Shown here piece after piece: positions 1 to 12,400 of a DNA stretch of 64,000 nt. The stretch spans positions 56,834,237 to 56,898,236 of the forward strand of contig NC_088302.1 in assembly GCF_032854445.1 (NCBI RefSeq). The letters run 5' to 3'. This stretch comes from Liolophura sinensis. Taxonomy: Eukaryota; Mollusca; Polyplacophora; Chitonida; Chitonidae. The translations under genes were made by a program, and so were the position numbers. The notes below the pieces were generated by a model. The model was given only the letters and a program-made list of their open reading frames with translations, had not been told where the DNA came from and did not search any database. The stretch's first letter is position 1. The number at the start of each line of letters is the position of its first letter.

Positions 1-1661
1 GTAGTGGATTTAGTGTAAAATATAGAAATGTGAGGTATAGATTTTACAGCAAAAACCCTTGTCTGAAAACCTATCAACCTTCACAGCTCTTGCAAAGACT
101 CCTACATCCCACTGCTATTTCCTAAAAAACATGTAAAAGAACGGATTTTTATGGTTAACATGGTCAGAAGTCATGGTAAGTGTAAAGCAGTGTATAAAGC
201 GTCAACTCTAGGGACAGATTAAGTCATAAATGTAGCATCCTAACGTTAAGAGTATTAAATTAAACAGCAGCCTGGTCCACATGTAGACCAACACTCAATA
301 ATGACTTACGCAAAACTAACAGAAGTCTCAATATAACTTCACCAATGACAGGTATAAAATTCATCCCCATATTTCATATTCAAAAGTTTTTTCTTCAAGA
401 AACTCTTTTGCAATGCGACGTAAAGGTACACTTTATCAAAGCGTACAATGCTATCAGATATTCCACGTAAAAGAAATTCAATCTGTCCTGGTAACGGCTA
501 ACGGTTAACGGCAAGGGTATACACTTACAACACCTTTGTGCCATGAATATACGATGAGTTAACATCGACAAGGAAGAATGGTTCTAGCAGAAACCCTAAT
601 CCCTGGTGCCTAAAACCACGGATAACCTAACCTTTAAAACCTGAAGATTAATCAGTTACAAAGCGTTTTTATTGTTCACTGCTCAATTCACGGCGGTACA
701 CAGATAGGGTTAACGGTTTTGCTTATGTCCTTGGAAATACAGGCGAGTGGAATAATAGAAACTATAATGTCAGTCAAAGCTGTTGATTGGCTCTTTGACA
801 AATGACAGGTGGAACACGTGTTAAGTCCGTGCATCATTACACACTCGAATGTTAAAACATATCGGTGATGATATGACCTTATAAAAGTCACAAGGCTTTG
901 GGTGTAAATTACACTCCCCAGATTAACTGCTATTTTAAGCTAATCATTCATAAATTAACAGTCTATTTACCTGGATCTCACAATGAATAAGGCCATATCC
1001 CCCTCCCCTGCCCCCGCACCCCTCGCTTATCCAGGGAACTTCGCACGTGCACCTGTATGAGGACTTGTTCCAATAATACTGTGGACCATGTTTTTAAACT
1101 TGGATGAATTTTAAGCCGTGACTTAGATAGACAAGGATATAGACCAGATTCCGCACGGGTAATAAACACTTGAGGGTTCACCTTACCATTCAGTGTCCTG
1201 GCCAGATTCCAGCAGAATCTATTTGGGTGTAGTTAGAGTTTAATGAAGCCAGATAAGTGAGAACCAGCAAAGCATGAAACTATAGTACCACGTGCTTCAG
1301 AATGCCATCAAGGTCGAGCTTTGCTGTGTCTAGGCATCCATCCTTGAACAGTGATTTAGGGCATATTTCACTTGTTCTAGCAGGTCTATGAATTGCCACT
1401 TTTTGTTTATTTGTTTTATTTATTCAGCTGGTAGGTATTAGGGGGCTTAAAAAGCAAGGTACAGTTTTTTATCAGGCAATAGTCAAACACGTTCATGCAG
1501 TCACAATACAGCCTCATATAAGGCCAGTTCTCATGGCGATATTAGTAATACAAATTGTGGCTTGGGCTGCAACGTGTCAACAGCCATGTCAATTCCAAAT
1601 CGTGTGATCTAAAACATGTGCTCTGTGACCTGTATGAGAGTGTCTGTTCAGTACTCATTAT
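1..1661. other. No gene seen
   Basis: This is AT-rich sequence with short open frames only. I searched it on the minus strand for the missing Nudix catalytic helix (REUXEEXGU) of the NUDT6-like gene and did not find it. If the gene model is right, it is part of a long NUDT6 intron. Confidence 0.5.
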
Positions 1662-2252
1662 GCTGTGTGCACTTCGTGAAACGACCATCTGGCAGTTCCG
1701 TACACCTTGCGCTAGGAATGCTCCGTGAATCGACCATCTGTGAGTTCCATACACCTTGCGCTACAAGTGATTCGTGAAAAGTGCACCTGACAGTTACGTA
1801 CATCTTACGCTGCGAGCGCTTCGGGAAATGTGCAACTGACAGTTCCGTACACCTTACGCTGCGAGCGCTTCAGAAAACAAGCACCTAGCAGTTCCGAACA
1901 CCTTTCGCTGCGAGTGCTTCGTGAAGCAAACAACCCGGACCATTCGTTCACCTTATGCTGCGAGTGCTTCGTGCAACGACCATCTGGCAGTTCCGTACAC
2001 CTTGCGCTAGGAGTGCTTCGTGAAACGACCATCTGGCAGTTCCGTGAACCGTGCGCTAGGAGTGCTTCGTGAATCGAACATCTGGCAGTTTGGCACACCT
2101 TGCACTACGAGTGCTTCGTGAAACGTGCACCTGGCTGTTCCATACACCTCACGCTGCGAGCGCTTCGTGCAACGAGCATGTGGTAGTTCCATACACATTA
2201 TACTGCAAAGCGATTCGTGAAACGAGCACGTGCAAGCTCCGTAGACCCCACG
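1662..2252. repeat. About 49-bp degenerate minisatellite
   Basis: Units share GCTTCGTGAAACG and CATCTGGCAGTTCCGTACACC and TGCGCTA, repeated about 12 times with about 10-20 percent divergence. Length changes keep open frames on both strands, which explains the several short ORFs here. It lies inside the predicted last visible intron of the NUDT6-like gene. Confidence 0.88.
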
Positions 2253-2927
2253 AGAAAGCATCTAATTCGCCTAATAGTTCTGTACATCTAGTACTTCCCT
2301 ACACGCGTTATTGGACAAATGGACATTCGCGTTCCGCGAAAATAATCATTAGCGCAATGATTTACCACTTCTGATTTTACAATGTGTATATTTTAACAAG
2401 TATGAGGCATTTTTTTCTCTGCGAAAACACATCGTCAGTACCCCTGAAGTACATATAGTATCATGCCAGCATATATAGAGAGCACTCCCCGGAATACTTG
2501 GTTAAAACATAAAGATCATCTCATCACAATACGGCTCAATCGTGGTGTTAAGCCATAAGCGTGTTATACGAACGAAAACTGAACACCTCAAGGGAGCTCA
2601 CTCTCCCATTCTCATTCTGATTAATATTACGACACAGTAGTCACCCCTTATCCACAGGTGATGGTTGGGTTCAAGCCCATTACAGTAGCTTTTGCATGCT
2701 GAAAAGGGACTCAATTTTGACAAATTCCAAAAATAATACATAGTGCAAAAACCTCAACTTTTATAGCATGTTCTCCTAAATATGTACTCAAAGTCTCAAA
2801 GACAATCAGTCTTTTGTGTATTCCCCTGTGATTTCACACTCATCTTAATCTTCTTTCATCAATAAATAGTAAATGTATGAAAAGTTCCTCAACAATCTCT
2901 CTGTCAGCGAAGTGATTTCCACTCACC

Positions 2928-2979
2928 TATGTCTTCTCCTAAATCTGACACACCTCCTGGTAACTTCCACATAGGACGC
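2928..2979 (-). CDS. NUDT6: NUDT6-like coding exon 4 (first half of Nudix box)
   Basis: The acceptor is TTTTTTCCCTAG and the donor ATAG before GTGAGT. The 52 nt encode RPMWKLPGGVSDLGEDI. MWKLPGG is the invariant strand before the Nudix box, and GVSDLGE satisfies GX5E. The exon ends in phase 1, so the catalytic REUXEEXGU helix must be in the next, unseen exon. Confidence 0.87.
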
Positions 2980-5029
2980 TAGGGAAAAAAAGGGAGTTTA
3001 ATTCACTTTCTGCCTCAAAGGAAAAGATTTCAAAAATCAAAATAGGCATCACTACGTAGGCCACTTACACATGGCGCTCACAAATATACTTTCATTTATT
3101 TTTTTAGATGTTTGTGAAAAGAGTTACAGGTGCTCAAGCATCTGAATTCTAAGGTGGACTTTATTGACCATAACATCATAGTTTAGGAACTCTGATGTCA
3201 CAGGAAGTTTTTTCCACTCTAATCACAACACTCAGTGGTGGCATAGCTCTTGTTGCCCATGTGTAGAAGATTACTGAAAATAATGTTCCCAAAAATTCCT
3301 TTATTCAGGTGAACATCAGGAAAAAAGATGTTGTGACATCAGAGTTCCTAGATACCGCCAGTATAGCTCATCAAAGAGACCACAGTTTTCAAATATTCAA
3401 ATGCCTTTCAACACTCTTAAAAAATCTGGAAGCATAAATTTTATTTATATGCATAGTATTCAGTTGCCAATTGACTTCATATTTTAGCTTTCTTTGCTTT
3501 AAACATTATTTTGTGTAACAATACGGGATTAGTTACCTAGTGATGCATGAAATATATCATGCAGGGTAAGGATAATATGGCTCTTGGAAGAACACTTTCC
3601 TTAAAACTCATCAGAACCCTGACTATAACAGAATACCCTAAGACAAAAACTGAGAGACATTAAAACTAAAATCTGGAATAGCCTCATACTAACCGTCACA
3701 TTTTTATCCTGAATAACTAAAACTTCTCTCACATCCTCTCGTACCACTGCTCCTGGAAAGAGATCAACATCCAACAATGATGTATAGCCATCGAGGAAGC
3801 TGGCCTGAACATGTGTATGAAGATTTACCCTCACTACTGAATGGTCTCTTAGCAAAGGAATTCTACAAACTGTAAATATCCAAGGCATTGTACAGTGCTA
3901 TTAGATTGTAGGATTGACAAATTAAAATCTTGTAATCTACTAAGTATCTTTTTTTTCAAGGTTTCAAGGACTGTCCCCAGTAGCACAATTAGTACAGCAT
4001 CTGCTTCGGGACCCAGGGTCAATCCTGGGTCAAGTCACACCTAAGACCTTAAAAGAGGAAGTTGTAACTTCCTCGCTTGGCATTCAGCATGAAGGGGCAG
4101 CGACTGGTTGACCCGTATCAGTATAATGGTTTGGGCGGGGCGGCTTACTGGCCTTCGGTAAGGCATCTCAGTGAAGCAGCACTACATAAAAGAGCGGTGG
4201 AAATCCGTCCTGCAACAAGGAGGCACATTACATGCACTTTAAGGATTCCTTTGTCGCTTTATAACTGAAAAATTGTAAAGTACGACGTTAAACCCCGAGC
4301 ACTCACTCAGTCACTCAATTAAAAGGAATTACGAGCATGCTTTACCAGCCACTCCAACTTGGTGTGTGGCGAATCTTGGTAAAAGACTCTGGGAGTCCTC
4401 CTGAAGCCACAGTTTCAGCAGGGAGAAGTCATTTTCTGCATGGTGGAAGAGAAAGCCGTCTTTGGCAGCAAGGGAGATAAGTCTGCTATGACCAATTGGC
4501 ACTCTCAGCCAAACAGCAGTACACTTGTTATCCCTCCACAGATGTAAACTTTCTGCAACACAAGTGTCATCAGGTCAAAAAATACTTAACGTTACACAGA
4601 ATTTCAATGGTACTTGAGAAAACATGTATATATGGTGTGGTATGTCAACAATAGTTTAAATTACACTTAATTTTACATTAATTTTCAAACCCTGCAGTAC
4701 TATATGACACAAATGTCTAGTGCTTTTCAAGAGAATGGCTTTTTTGGCCCTTCTGCTAATTATCGTTCTTACTGGCTCAATAGTGATGACTAAACGGTAT
4801 AATTACCATGAAGTAACTTCCTGAATTCACCATCTGGGATGGCCGCAGGCAACTGGTCAAGGTCCACAGTGATTCCATTGTACTTATCAGTCTCCCAGGA
4901 CAGGTGCTTCACCCATCCTGAGCTTAAAAGCCTTGTGCACAATGCTTGTCCTGTGTACTTTGTGACAGTTGCTTGTGTCAGTCTGTTCACATGCCAAACA
5001 TAATGGATAAGTGATACAGCTCTCATCAT
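2928..5029 (-). CDS. NUDT6: NUDT6-like Nudix hydrolase, 5' part (4 exons; 3' exons off the left edge)
   Basis: Coding exons on the minus strand are 5029-4807, 4552-4346, 3752-3694 and 2979-2928. All junctions are GT-AG and the phases agree (1, 1, 0, then 1 at the open end). The joined protein of about 180 residues starts with a basic leader without acidic residues, suggesting a mitochondrial signal. It then has LSWETDKYNGITVDLDQL, a segment with TAVWLRVP and FHHAEND, the signature THQVGVAGAVV, VLVIQDKN, and MWKLPGG running into GVSDLGE, the first half of the Nudix box (GX5E). This order and spacing match vertebrate NUDT6. The second half of the box (REUXEEXGU) is not found down to base 1, so the gene should continue past the left edge, after an intron of at least 2.9 kb. 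Substrate is not predictable from this part. It sits head-to-head with the MTMR2-like gene. Confidence 0.88.
3694..3752 (-). CDS. NUDT6: NUDT6-like coding exon 3
   Basis: The acceptor is CTCTTTCCAG and the donor GACG before GTTAGT. The 59 nt encode AVVREDVREVLVIQDKNVT, the second beta strand of the Nudix fold. The phase (1 in, 0 out) joins exon 2 to exon 4 without a gap. An open frame runs on upstream of the acceptor to about 3888, but that part is intronic. Confidence 0.86.
3969..4318 (+). mobile_element. tRNA-derived SINE, family A (full length)
   Basis: The head has a pol III A-box-like TAGCACAATTAGTA and B-box-like GGTCAATCC. The body is followed by a tail GTAAAGTACGACGTTAAACC then CACTCACTCAGTCACTC. 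Two partial copies of the same tail occur on the minus strand at 16.5 kb and at the right edge of the window. It sits in NUDT6-like intron 2. Confidence 0.75.
4346..4552 (-). CDS. NUDT6: NUDT6-like coding exon 2
   Basis: The acceptor is TTGTGTTGCAG and the donor GGCTG before GTAAAG. The 207 nt encode a WRDNKCTAVWLRVP helix-strand region, FHHAEND, and end in THQVGVAG, the beginning of the Nudix fold. Each of these blocks has a counterpart in the same order in vertebrate NUDT6. Confidence 0.88.
4807..5029 (-). CDS. NUDT6: NUDT6-like coding exon 1
   Basis: The start is the first of two adjacent ATGs (5029 or 5026). The open frame upstream has no better ATG, only a GTG at 5062. A basic leader is followed by the conserved SWETDKYNG-type motif and a Leu-rich segment. 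The exon ends CATG before the donor GTAATT, in phase 1. A possible acceptor (CATGTAG) at about 5041 would make this exon 2 of the transcript with a 5' non-coding exon upstream; this is not resolved. Confidence 0.8.
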
Positions 5030-5183
5030 TACACAGGCTACATGTAGCAGAAACAATTTCACCTACAGTTTTTGCTCACACAGTATTCCTTGTTGAAGCT
5101 GGGTGTCTTTGTGAAACTGCAATGCAAACAGACACTTAAATCACTGATATCCTGTCGTGCCACTGATGAGTTTAACGTAATAT

Positions 5184-5362
5184 ACAAGTAGTGTAACTCC
5201 GAAAAAAGACTTCATTTTGACTCAATTGCGTATTTAGCAATCATCAGGAGAGTGATGGCTAAATAAAATGACGAAAAATATTGAATCAGGAGAGTGATGG
5301 GTAAATAAAAGGCTGAAATATTGAGTCACAATGAAGTCTTTTTTAAGAGTTACACTACTTGT
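5184..5362. mobile_element. MITE-like element with about 40-bp terminal inverted repeats
   Basis: The left end starts ACAAGTAGTGTAACTC and continues through AAAAAAGACTTCATTTTGACTCA. The right end is its inverted complement with a few changes, ending GAGTTACACTACTTGT. The interior (about 95 bp) holds two copies of an ATCAGGAGAGTGATGG-type unit and no coding sequence. Size and structure fit a non-autonomous DNA transposon or a recently formed hairpin. No unambiguous target-site duplication was seen. Confidence 0.7.
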
Positions 5363-5416
5363 GTATTACCGGTACATTAAATCACTGAAGCACAGTGAAC
5401 TGATTAAAGTCTTTTA

Positions 5417-5745
5417 AGTTAATATGATTCAGGCTGGTCCAGTAAATGTAGGATACAAAATAAAGTTAATATGACTCAGGCTGGTCCAGTAAATGTAGGA
5501 TACAAAATAAAGTTAATATGATTCAGGCTGGTCCAGTAAATGTAGGATACAAAATAACGTTAACATGACTCAGGCTGGTCCAGTAAATGTAGGATACAAA
5601 ATAAAGTTAATATGACTCAGGCTGGTCCAGTAAATGTAGGATACAAAATAAAGTTAATATGACTCAGGCTGGTCCAGTATATGTAGGATACAAAATAACG
5701 TTAATATGACTCAGGCTGGTCCAGTAAATGTAGGATACAACATAA
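5417..5745. repeat. 47-bp tandem array, 7 copies, between the two gene starts
   Basis: Seven exact-length 47-bp units run from 5417. Each carries AGTTAATATGACTCAGG and CTGGTCCAGTAAATGTAGG. Units differ by only a few substitutions, so the array is young. TGACTCAG resembles an AP-1 type site and is present in most units; any regulatory role is speculative. Confidence 0.93.
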
Positions 5746-6221
5746 AGCACTAACAGTAACATTTCACTGTTGAAGTTACAAAATTGAATATTGCTTATAC
5801 ATGTATCTGTCACAAGGCTATAATTTGAGAACATGGACAGCTAATGCAACCATGGTTTAAAAATATTGTTGTTGTTTACAGGAACTGAAATTGCCTAATA
5901 GTAGTCAGATGGTACTTGTAGGCCTACCGTAATCAACATATAGTACATGTTACCATAATTTTAGTCTACAGTCATAGCACCTAGCTGTGAGAAAGTTCAG
6001 TGTTTCTTTGGCCCAACAGTATGCCACTCCTTCTCCACTTACGGTCAACGAAGTTCTGTGAGCATAATCTCCCTTGTCGGGCTCTTCGTTGTAAGAGGTA
6101 ATATTTTTATCACAGCGCCACCTAGTAGCTGATCGGGAACGGGAAGCAGACATCACGGAAATATTGACTTACAATTGAGATTAATTTTGGTATTTATGTG
6201 ATGTTTAGCAAACTGTGAGTA

Positions 6222-6425
6222 ATGGATAGACGAAGCAGTCAAGATGCAGTGGAGGGACGTTCGACAACAAACCGATCCGGGGCCAGCAGCGAATCAATGA
6301 CGTCGACGTCAGAGCGATCAGTTTCGATTCAGAGCAGAGCTGAGTCCACTGGGAGTTCACCATCCAAATCTCTCTGCTCGTCAAATTCGTCGTCTTCAGA
6401 AAACGTCCCTGCCCAAGAGATGAAA
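6222..6425 (+). CDS. MTMR2: MTMR2-like exon 1 (start codon, Ser-rich N-terminus)
   Basis: ATG at 6222 with TGA at 6216-6218 in the same frame. The 68 codons are rich in Ser and Thr, without hydrophobic runs, so probably disordered as in vertebrate MTMR2. The donor is GAAA before GTAAAG, phase 0. The open frame runs on into the intron to 6461, which is not coding. Confidence 0.88.
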
Positions 6426-9400
6426 GTAAAGATGATTTCTGTAAACAAAGAAATACATTAGCAAGAAGTAAACTGTCACACGTCTTCAGTCATCCATATA
6501 ACACTCAGTAAAAACACCACCCACGTAGCTTCAGATTTGTTGGCAATTTGATATGTGAGGCTAGCACTTCCAGCTGTCTACGTCGATGCCTTGGTAGGAA
6601 CAGTGTAAAACAGGACCAACTTACATTTTCCAGGCAAAGCAATAACTTACCAGAACAGGTAGTTAGATTGCTAACTGTGTTGTTTACATGCGGCCTAGTT
6701 GAAGAGTCTGGTGACCTCTGTCTCCAGCTAGTAAAGCAATGCAGTTATAAGGTGAAGATAATGAAACTGTAGATGTAAGAGTATATATAGAATTATGGAC
6801 ATACATAGGTAGTAAATATGTGACATTTAATCCTGCTGGTTTGATTTTAAAGGTTTTGGGAGAGATGGCCAAGTTTGGACAGTCTGAGGATCCACCTTTA
6901 CTTAATGGAGAGAAAACACAAGGCATTGGTGGGTTACTTCAGATATTTTCTCTGTAGTGAAAATAATGGAATTTAGATACTGTTTAATTGACAGTTATAG
7001 TTGTGTATTGCTGTAAGAAAGAAGTCGACAACCAAACACTGTGTTCTGTAAAATCAAAACAAGGCTATAACTCATATTTTACTGTGTTTAAATGTTGCTT
7101 GAAATTGGTTCATCTGCTGAAATGATGAGCTCTTTTCTTGTCACCAGGAGAAGGAAATTTCCCTTGACTATACAAGTAGCGATTACGTGCTAATCACGTA
7201 GCAGACATTATTTTCACAAAATTCAATCTCCCTAATATTGGAGGCCATTATGTGAGACATATTACAGTAGAGCTGTAACACAGTTTTACTTCTAGTGTTT
7301 CAATGGCTTAACTTTCATTAGTGAAAAACAAAGAAAGGAAAAAGGATGATTGTGACCGTTGTAACCATAGGCTAGTTATGCTTTCTGATATATTATCTAG
7401 GAGGGCCATTGTTTCGTGCTTAACCTTGGAGTTATTGCCATCAACCATTTTGACCCATTTCCCTCTAACATAATGTGGCCGCCAACATATAAGTGAAATA
7501 TTCTTGAGTGTGGCGTAAAACACCAGTCAAATCAATAAATAAATAAATACAAATCAGCCATTTTGCAACAGTTTCTGCATACTGTCACATGCATAAAAGA
7601 TCACAACCTGGGTATTGGGCAGAGGTTGAAGGGAACCAGACAGTATCAGCTACCGTTTGGCACCATATAACATGTAATTTCCAGGGCATTCTAAATAGTT
7701 AAGGTACATACAAACCGCAAATGTTCTTCTAGTACAATGCCTTGGAAATGTGACTAATGGTGCACGTGAATACTGTTAATTGCTAAAGTTACAAATGTTA
7801 TGCCAGTTATGAATGGCATATGTAATTGGTAATGCAGCCAGGAAATTTGGGTGTTGATGTATGTTGAGTATTTCCTGTATGCAGAAAAAATCTCATGTGA
7901 CTGACCAGTATTTTTATTGTGATCTGCTTTCAGCTAAGGATGTTGCCTACCTTTGTCCATACAGTGGTCCAATAAGAGGAACCCTAACAGTTACTAACTA
8001 TAAGCTGTATTTTAAAAGTTCTGAAAGGGTAAGTGTTGTCAATATCTGATATCCTTGGAAAAGTGTAATTGCTGTCTAGAAACTACAGTGCACTTTTTAA
8101 CTTGTAACATTGGAATGGGGATATTAGGAATGAATAAGGGATTCCTTCTTTAAAGGACAAGACAGCACTTGGCTGAAACGGATGTCAATCCAAAGCAGGA
8201 TATTGAAGCTTTCTAAAGAGTATCATGTTTTATTATTCTAATGAAATTCCAATAACATAATAATGAAAAACAAAATGACAATACTGCACAAATGGCTTAT
8301 GTGAGTTAAGGCAGCCATGTTGAGAATTTTATCTAATCAAGCACATTGCTATCAGATTGCGCAGCGTAAGCTGTAACATAGCTTTGACCCATTTATTCCA
8401 TGAAGTGGCATATGATAACACAGAACTACTGCATAAGACATTTAAGATCGTTCACAAGGATTTAATTAAGTGTAGCCGAAGGGCCATTTCACAAAGGGTT
8501 GTTGGGTAGGTCTCTGTCATTTAAGGACCATCACAGAGGTAAAACCAGTTGATTTACAAGCGGTGTAATATTCAATGACGGTATCGCAAACTATGTCGAA
8601 TAGTAGTATACCGTCGCGGCCCAAACTGCATTCATCTCTTCAAATACATTTTGTAGTTCATCTTAGCGGTTAGTCAGCAGTTTCTAAAGAACAAATATCA
8701 GTCAGTGCAGAATTCATTAGGGATGCCAAAAGTTTAAGCTTAAAATTAATTAAGTCTTGTGATATTTGTTTTTTCTCTGAATTTATTACAACTGAAGAAT
8801 TTAAATTTTGTTTCTTCGTCTTTTTCACGTAAAAGGGATGTTTTTTTCTGTTTTATTTTATAAAATACAGTAAACATATTCAAGTGCAGTCTTCAGGCTT
8901 AGGTGTTTTCTCTAATGTCTGCAATAACTAGTTCAGCATTGCTGTCATCCTAGAAACCACTGCCACAAAATGGAAGCATAAAATAAAGAGACAGTTGAAT
9001 GCCTAGAACAACCTGATCTAAACAGTAGTCCTTAGATTTATTTCATTTGTTTTGACCATGAAACTATATGTAGTTCTGTAAACATTTAATAGGGGTCAAA
9101 ATCACCAGCACAACCCCTGATTGACCTGAACTAGGAATGCCCCGGTGCTGTGTGCATCTGCGGCTCGGCTATTTAGACAGGGTCATTGGAGTTCCTTGTA
9201 AATAATATAGTAGGCCTGCTGTATCAACTGTTCAAGCAGAGGATGAAATATTCTTCCAGTATGTCTAGTTTCTGAGAAAACTGTATTTATCACTTTGGCC
9301 TTCATTGCCAAAGTTCACAACTTACATCTGCCATAAGATACTGCTTTGACTATTATACGGAAAATACCTTCGACGTTAAAGAGCTAGAGTAAACGTGACG

Positions 9401-12400
9401 TCACCTTGCTCTTGATAATGTAGATGTACTGAAGCTGTGTCAACACAGTTTTTACTAAACTTTTACTGGGTTGAAAGAAGTCTAAAAAATATTTAATGGG
9501 GGTTTAGGATACTTTGAATGGTTGTCTTTCAGTGGGCATGAACACTAGTCAGGTGCTGTATTTCTCTTTAACATATTTGAAAATGTCCTCGGGATCTTGC
9601 AATCAACAGTAAATTTGGTTGTTATCATATGCTTTAATATTTATACATAACATGTGACGTGCTGTAAGCTGTTATTTTATGACGCATTTTCATATTTCTT
9701 AGCAGGATCCACCTTATATCCTGGATGTTCCCCTAGGTGTTATTAGCCGTGTAGAGAAGATAGGGGGCTCTACAAGCAAGGGAGAAAACTCATATGGCAT
9801 TGATATATTTTGTAAGGTAAGAAACAACACTGCATTCAGGGCATTTTCTTTGTTCTAAATACTTCTCTGTGCTGGGGAAGTAGCTTATGGAAAGTCATTA
9901 TATACAGAGTTTGAGGATAAAAGCATCCAGTGCCATACATGTACAAGGTACTAGAGAGTTTAATAATAATCCTCTGGGGATTTGCTGACAGAAAACAAAT
10001 TCTGTCTGGGCATAGTATGACTGGGCAGGTGTCTGGTGTCTTCATTGCGTGACTAGGTGGACCTCATGGGTGGTGTCAGCATAGTATGACTGGGCAGGTG
10101 TCATGTCTGATATTAGCATAGTGTAACTAGGAGGGGGACTAGAAGTTTTTTGCATTCATGGTTTGACATGTCTGGTGTCAGCATAGTTTGAATGTATGAG
10201 AGCTGTGTCTGGTGTCTTCATTGCGTGACTAGGTGGACCTCATGTGTGGTGTCAGCATAGTATGACTGGGCAGGTGTCATGTCTGATGTTAGCATAGTGT
10301 AACTAGGAGGGGGACTAGAAGTTTTTTGCATTCATGGTTTGACATGTCTGGTGTCAGCATAGTGTGAATGTATGAGAGCTGTGTCTGGTGTCTTCATTGT
10401 GTGACTAGGTGGACCTCATGTGTGGTGTCAGCATAGTATAACTGGGCAGGTGTCATGTCTGATATTAGCATAGTGTAACTAGGAGGGGGACTAGAAGTTT
10501 TTTGCATTCATGGTTTGACATGTCTGGTGTCAGCATAGTTTGAATGTATGAGAGCCGTGTCTGGTGTCTTCATTGTGTGACTAGGTGGACCTCATGTGTG
10601 GTGTCAGCATAGTATAACTGGGCAGGTGTCATGTCTGATATTAGCATAGTGTAACTAGGAGGGGGACTAGAAGTTTTTTGCATTCATGGTTTGACATGTC
10701 TGGTGTCAGCATAGTGTGAATGTATGAGAGCTGTATCTGGTGTCTTCATTGTGTGACTAGGTGGACCTCATGTGTGGTGTCAGCATAGTGTGAATGGGTC
10801 AGTGACATGTCTGGTGTCAGCATAGTGTGGCTGTGTAAGTGTCATGTCGGGTGTCGTTATTGTGTGACTGGGTGAGTGTCATTTCTGCTTTCTTGTGAAT
10901 GGGTGGCTGTCATGCCTGGTGTCTGTATTGTGTAATGAGTGGTTGTCATGTCTGGTGTCAGGGTAGTGTGAATGGGTGAGTGTCATGTCTGCTGTCTTTA
11001 TTGTTTGACTGGGTGAATGTCAAGTCTGGTGTCTGTATTGTCTGAATGGGTGAGTGTCATGTCTGTTGTCTGGTGTCTGTATTGTCTGAATGGGTGGGTG
11101 TCAAGTCGTAGGCCAGCATAGTATGACTAGGCTTGGGCATGTGTCATGTCTGTTGTCATGATTGAAAAATTCCCCAGGGAAGACTGCAATAATTTTATGT
11201 GTAAGTAATATTTTCATGGATGTTTTCAGGATATCAGAAATTTACGTTTTGCTCACAAACAAGAAAACCACTCAAGGAGGCAGGTGTTTGAAAGAATACA
11301 GCAATGTGCATTTCCTGTTACAAACAAAATGGTGAGTGTTCATCTTTACATGTAATACTAACTTTGTGGTGCAAGCACAGTATTTCTACGATACAATATA
11401 CAAAACAACATAAGGATTGATATTGTGTCTGCAAAGTAAACCTGTAACTGCTTATGATTTTGTACCAGCTTCTAAGATACAATATACAGAACAACATAAG
11501 GATTGATATTGTATCTACTAAGTTAACCTGTAACTGCTTATGATTTTGTACAATGTTTTGTTTCAGCCCCTTTTTGCGTTTGAGTTTAGTGAGGACTATG
11601 GTGAGAATGGCTGGGGTGTTTATGATGCCGTAGCTGAGTTTAGGAGACAGGTAAGGCTCTAATCAACAAATAATGGGGGTGTTTATGATGCCATAGCTGA
11701 GTTTAGGAGACAGGTAAGGCTGTAATCAACAAATAATGGGGGTGTTTGTGATGATGTAGCTGAGTTTAGGAGACAGGTAAGGCTGTAATCAACAAATAAT
11801 GGGGGTGTTTGTGATGACGTAGCTGAGTTTAGGAGACAGGTAAGGCTGTAATCAACAAATAATGGGGGTGTTTGTGATGATGTAGCTGAGTTTAGGAGAC
11901 AGGTAAGGCTGTAATCAACAAATAATGGGGGTGTTTATGATGCTGTAGCTGAGTTTAGGAGACAGGTAAGGCTGTAATCAACAAATAATGGGGGTGTTTG
12001 TGATGATGTAGCTGAGTTTAGGAGACAGGTAAGGCTGTAATCAACAAATAATGGGGGTGTTTGTGATGATGTAGCTGAGTTTAGGAGACAGGTAAGGCTG
12101 TAATCAACAAATAATGGGGGTGTTTGTGATGATGTAGCTGAGTTTAGGAGACAGGTAAGGCTCTAATCAACAAAGCGCTGGTGTGTTTTTGATGACGTAG
12201 CTGAGTTTAGGAGACAGGTAAGGCTCTAATCAACAAAGGGCTGGTGTGTTTTTGATGACGTAGTCGAGATTAGGAGACAGGTAAGGCTCTAATCAACAAA
12301 TAATGGGGGTGTTTATGATGACATAGCCGAGATTAGGAGACAGGTAAGGCTCTAATCAACAAAGGGCTGGTGTGTTTTTGATGACGTAGTCGAGATTAGG

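Larger units (their letters stand above)
5030..6221. promoter_or_regulatory. Head-to-head intergenic region of NUDT6-like and MTMR2-like genes
   Basis: The two start codons are about 1.2 kb apart and point away from each other, so this strip must hold both promoters unless upstream non-coding exons exist. I see no clear TATA box close to either ATG. CpG-containing sequence is denser near 6.0-6.4 kb. The strip also contains the MITE-like element and the 47-bp array annotated separately. The promoter role is inference from position. Confidence 0.4.

Noticed and set aside
343-420. Minus-strand RRIAKEFLEEKT as a possible Nudix helix
   Set aside because: It has E-E but not the REUXEEXGU order, and no acceptor with the needed phase. 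It is a chance likeness.
3601-3888. 95-codon minus-strand frame as one exon
   Set aside because: Only 3752-3694 has Nudix similarity and fits the phase. The upstream and downstream parts lie beyond the acceptor and donor.
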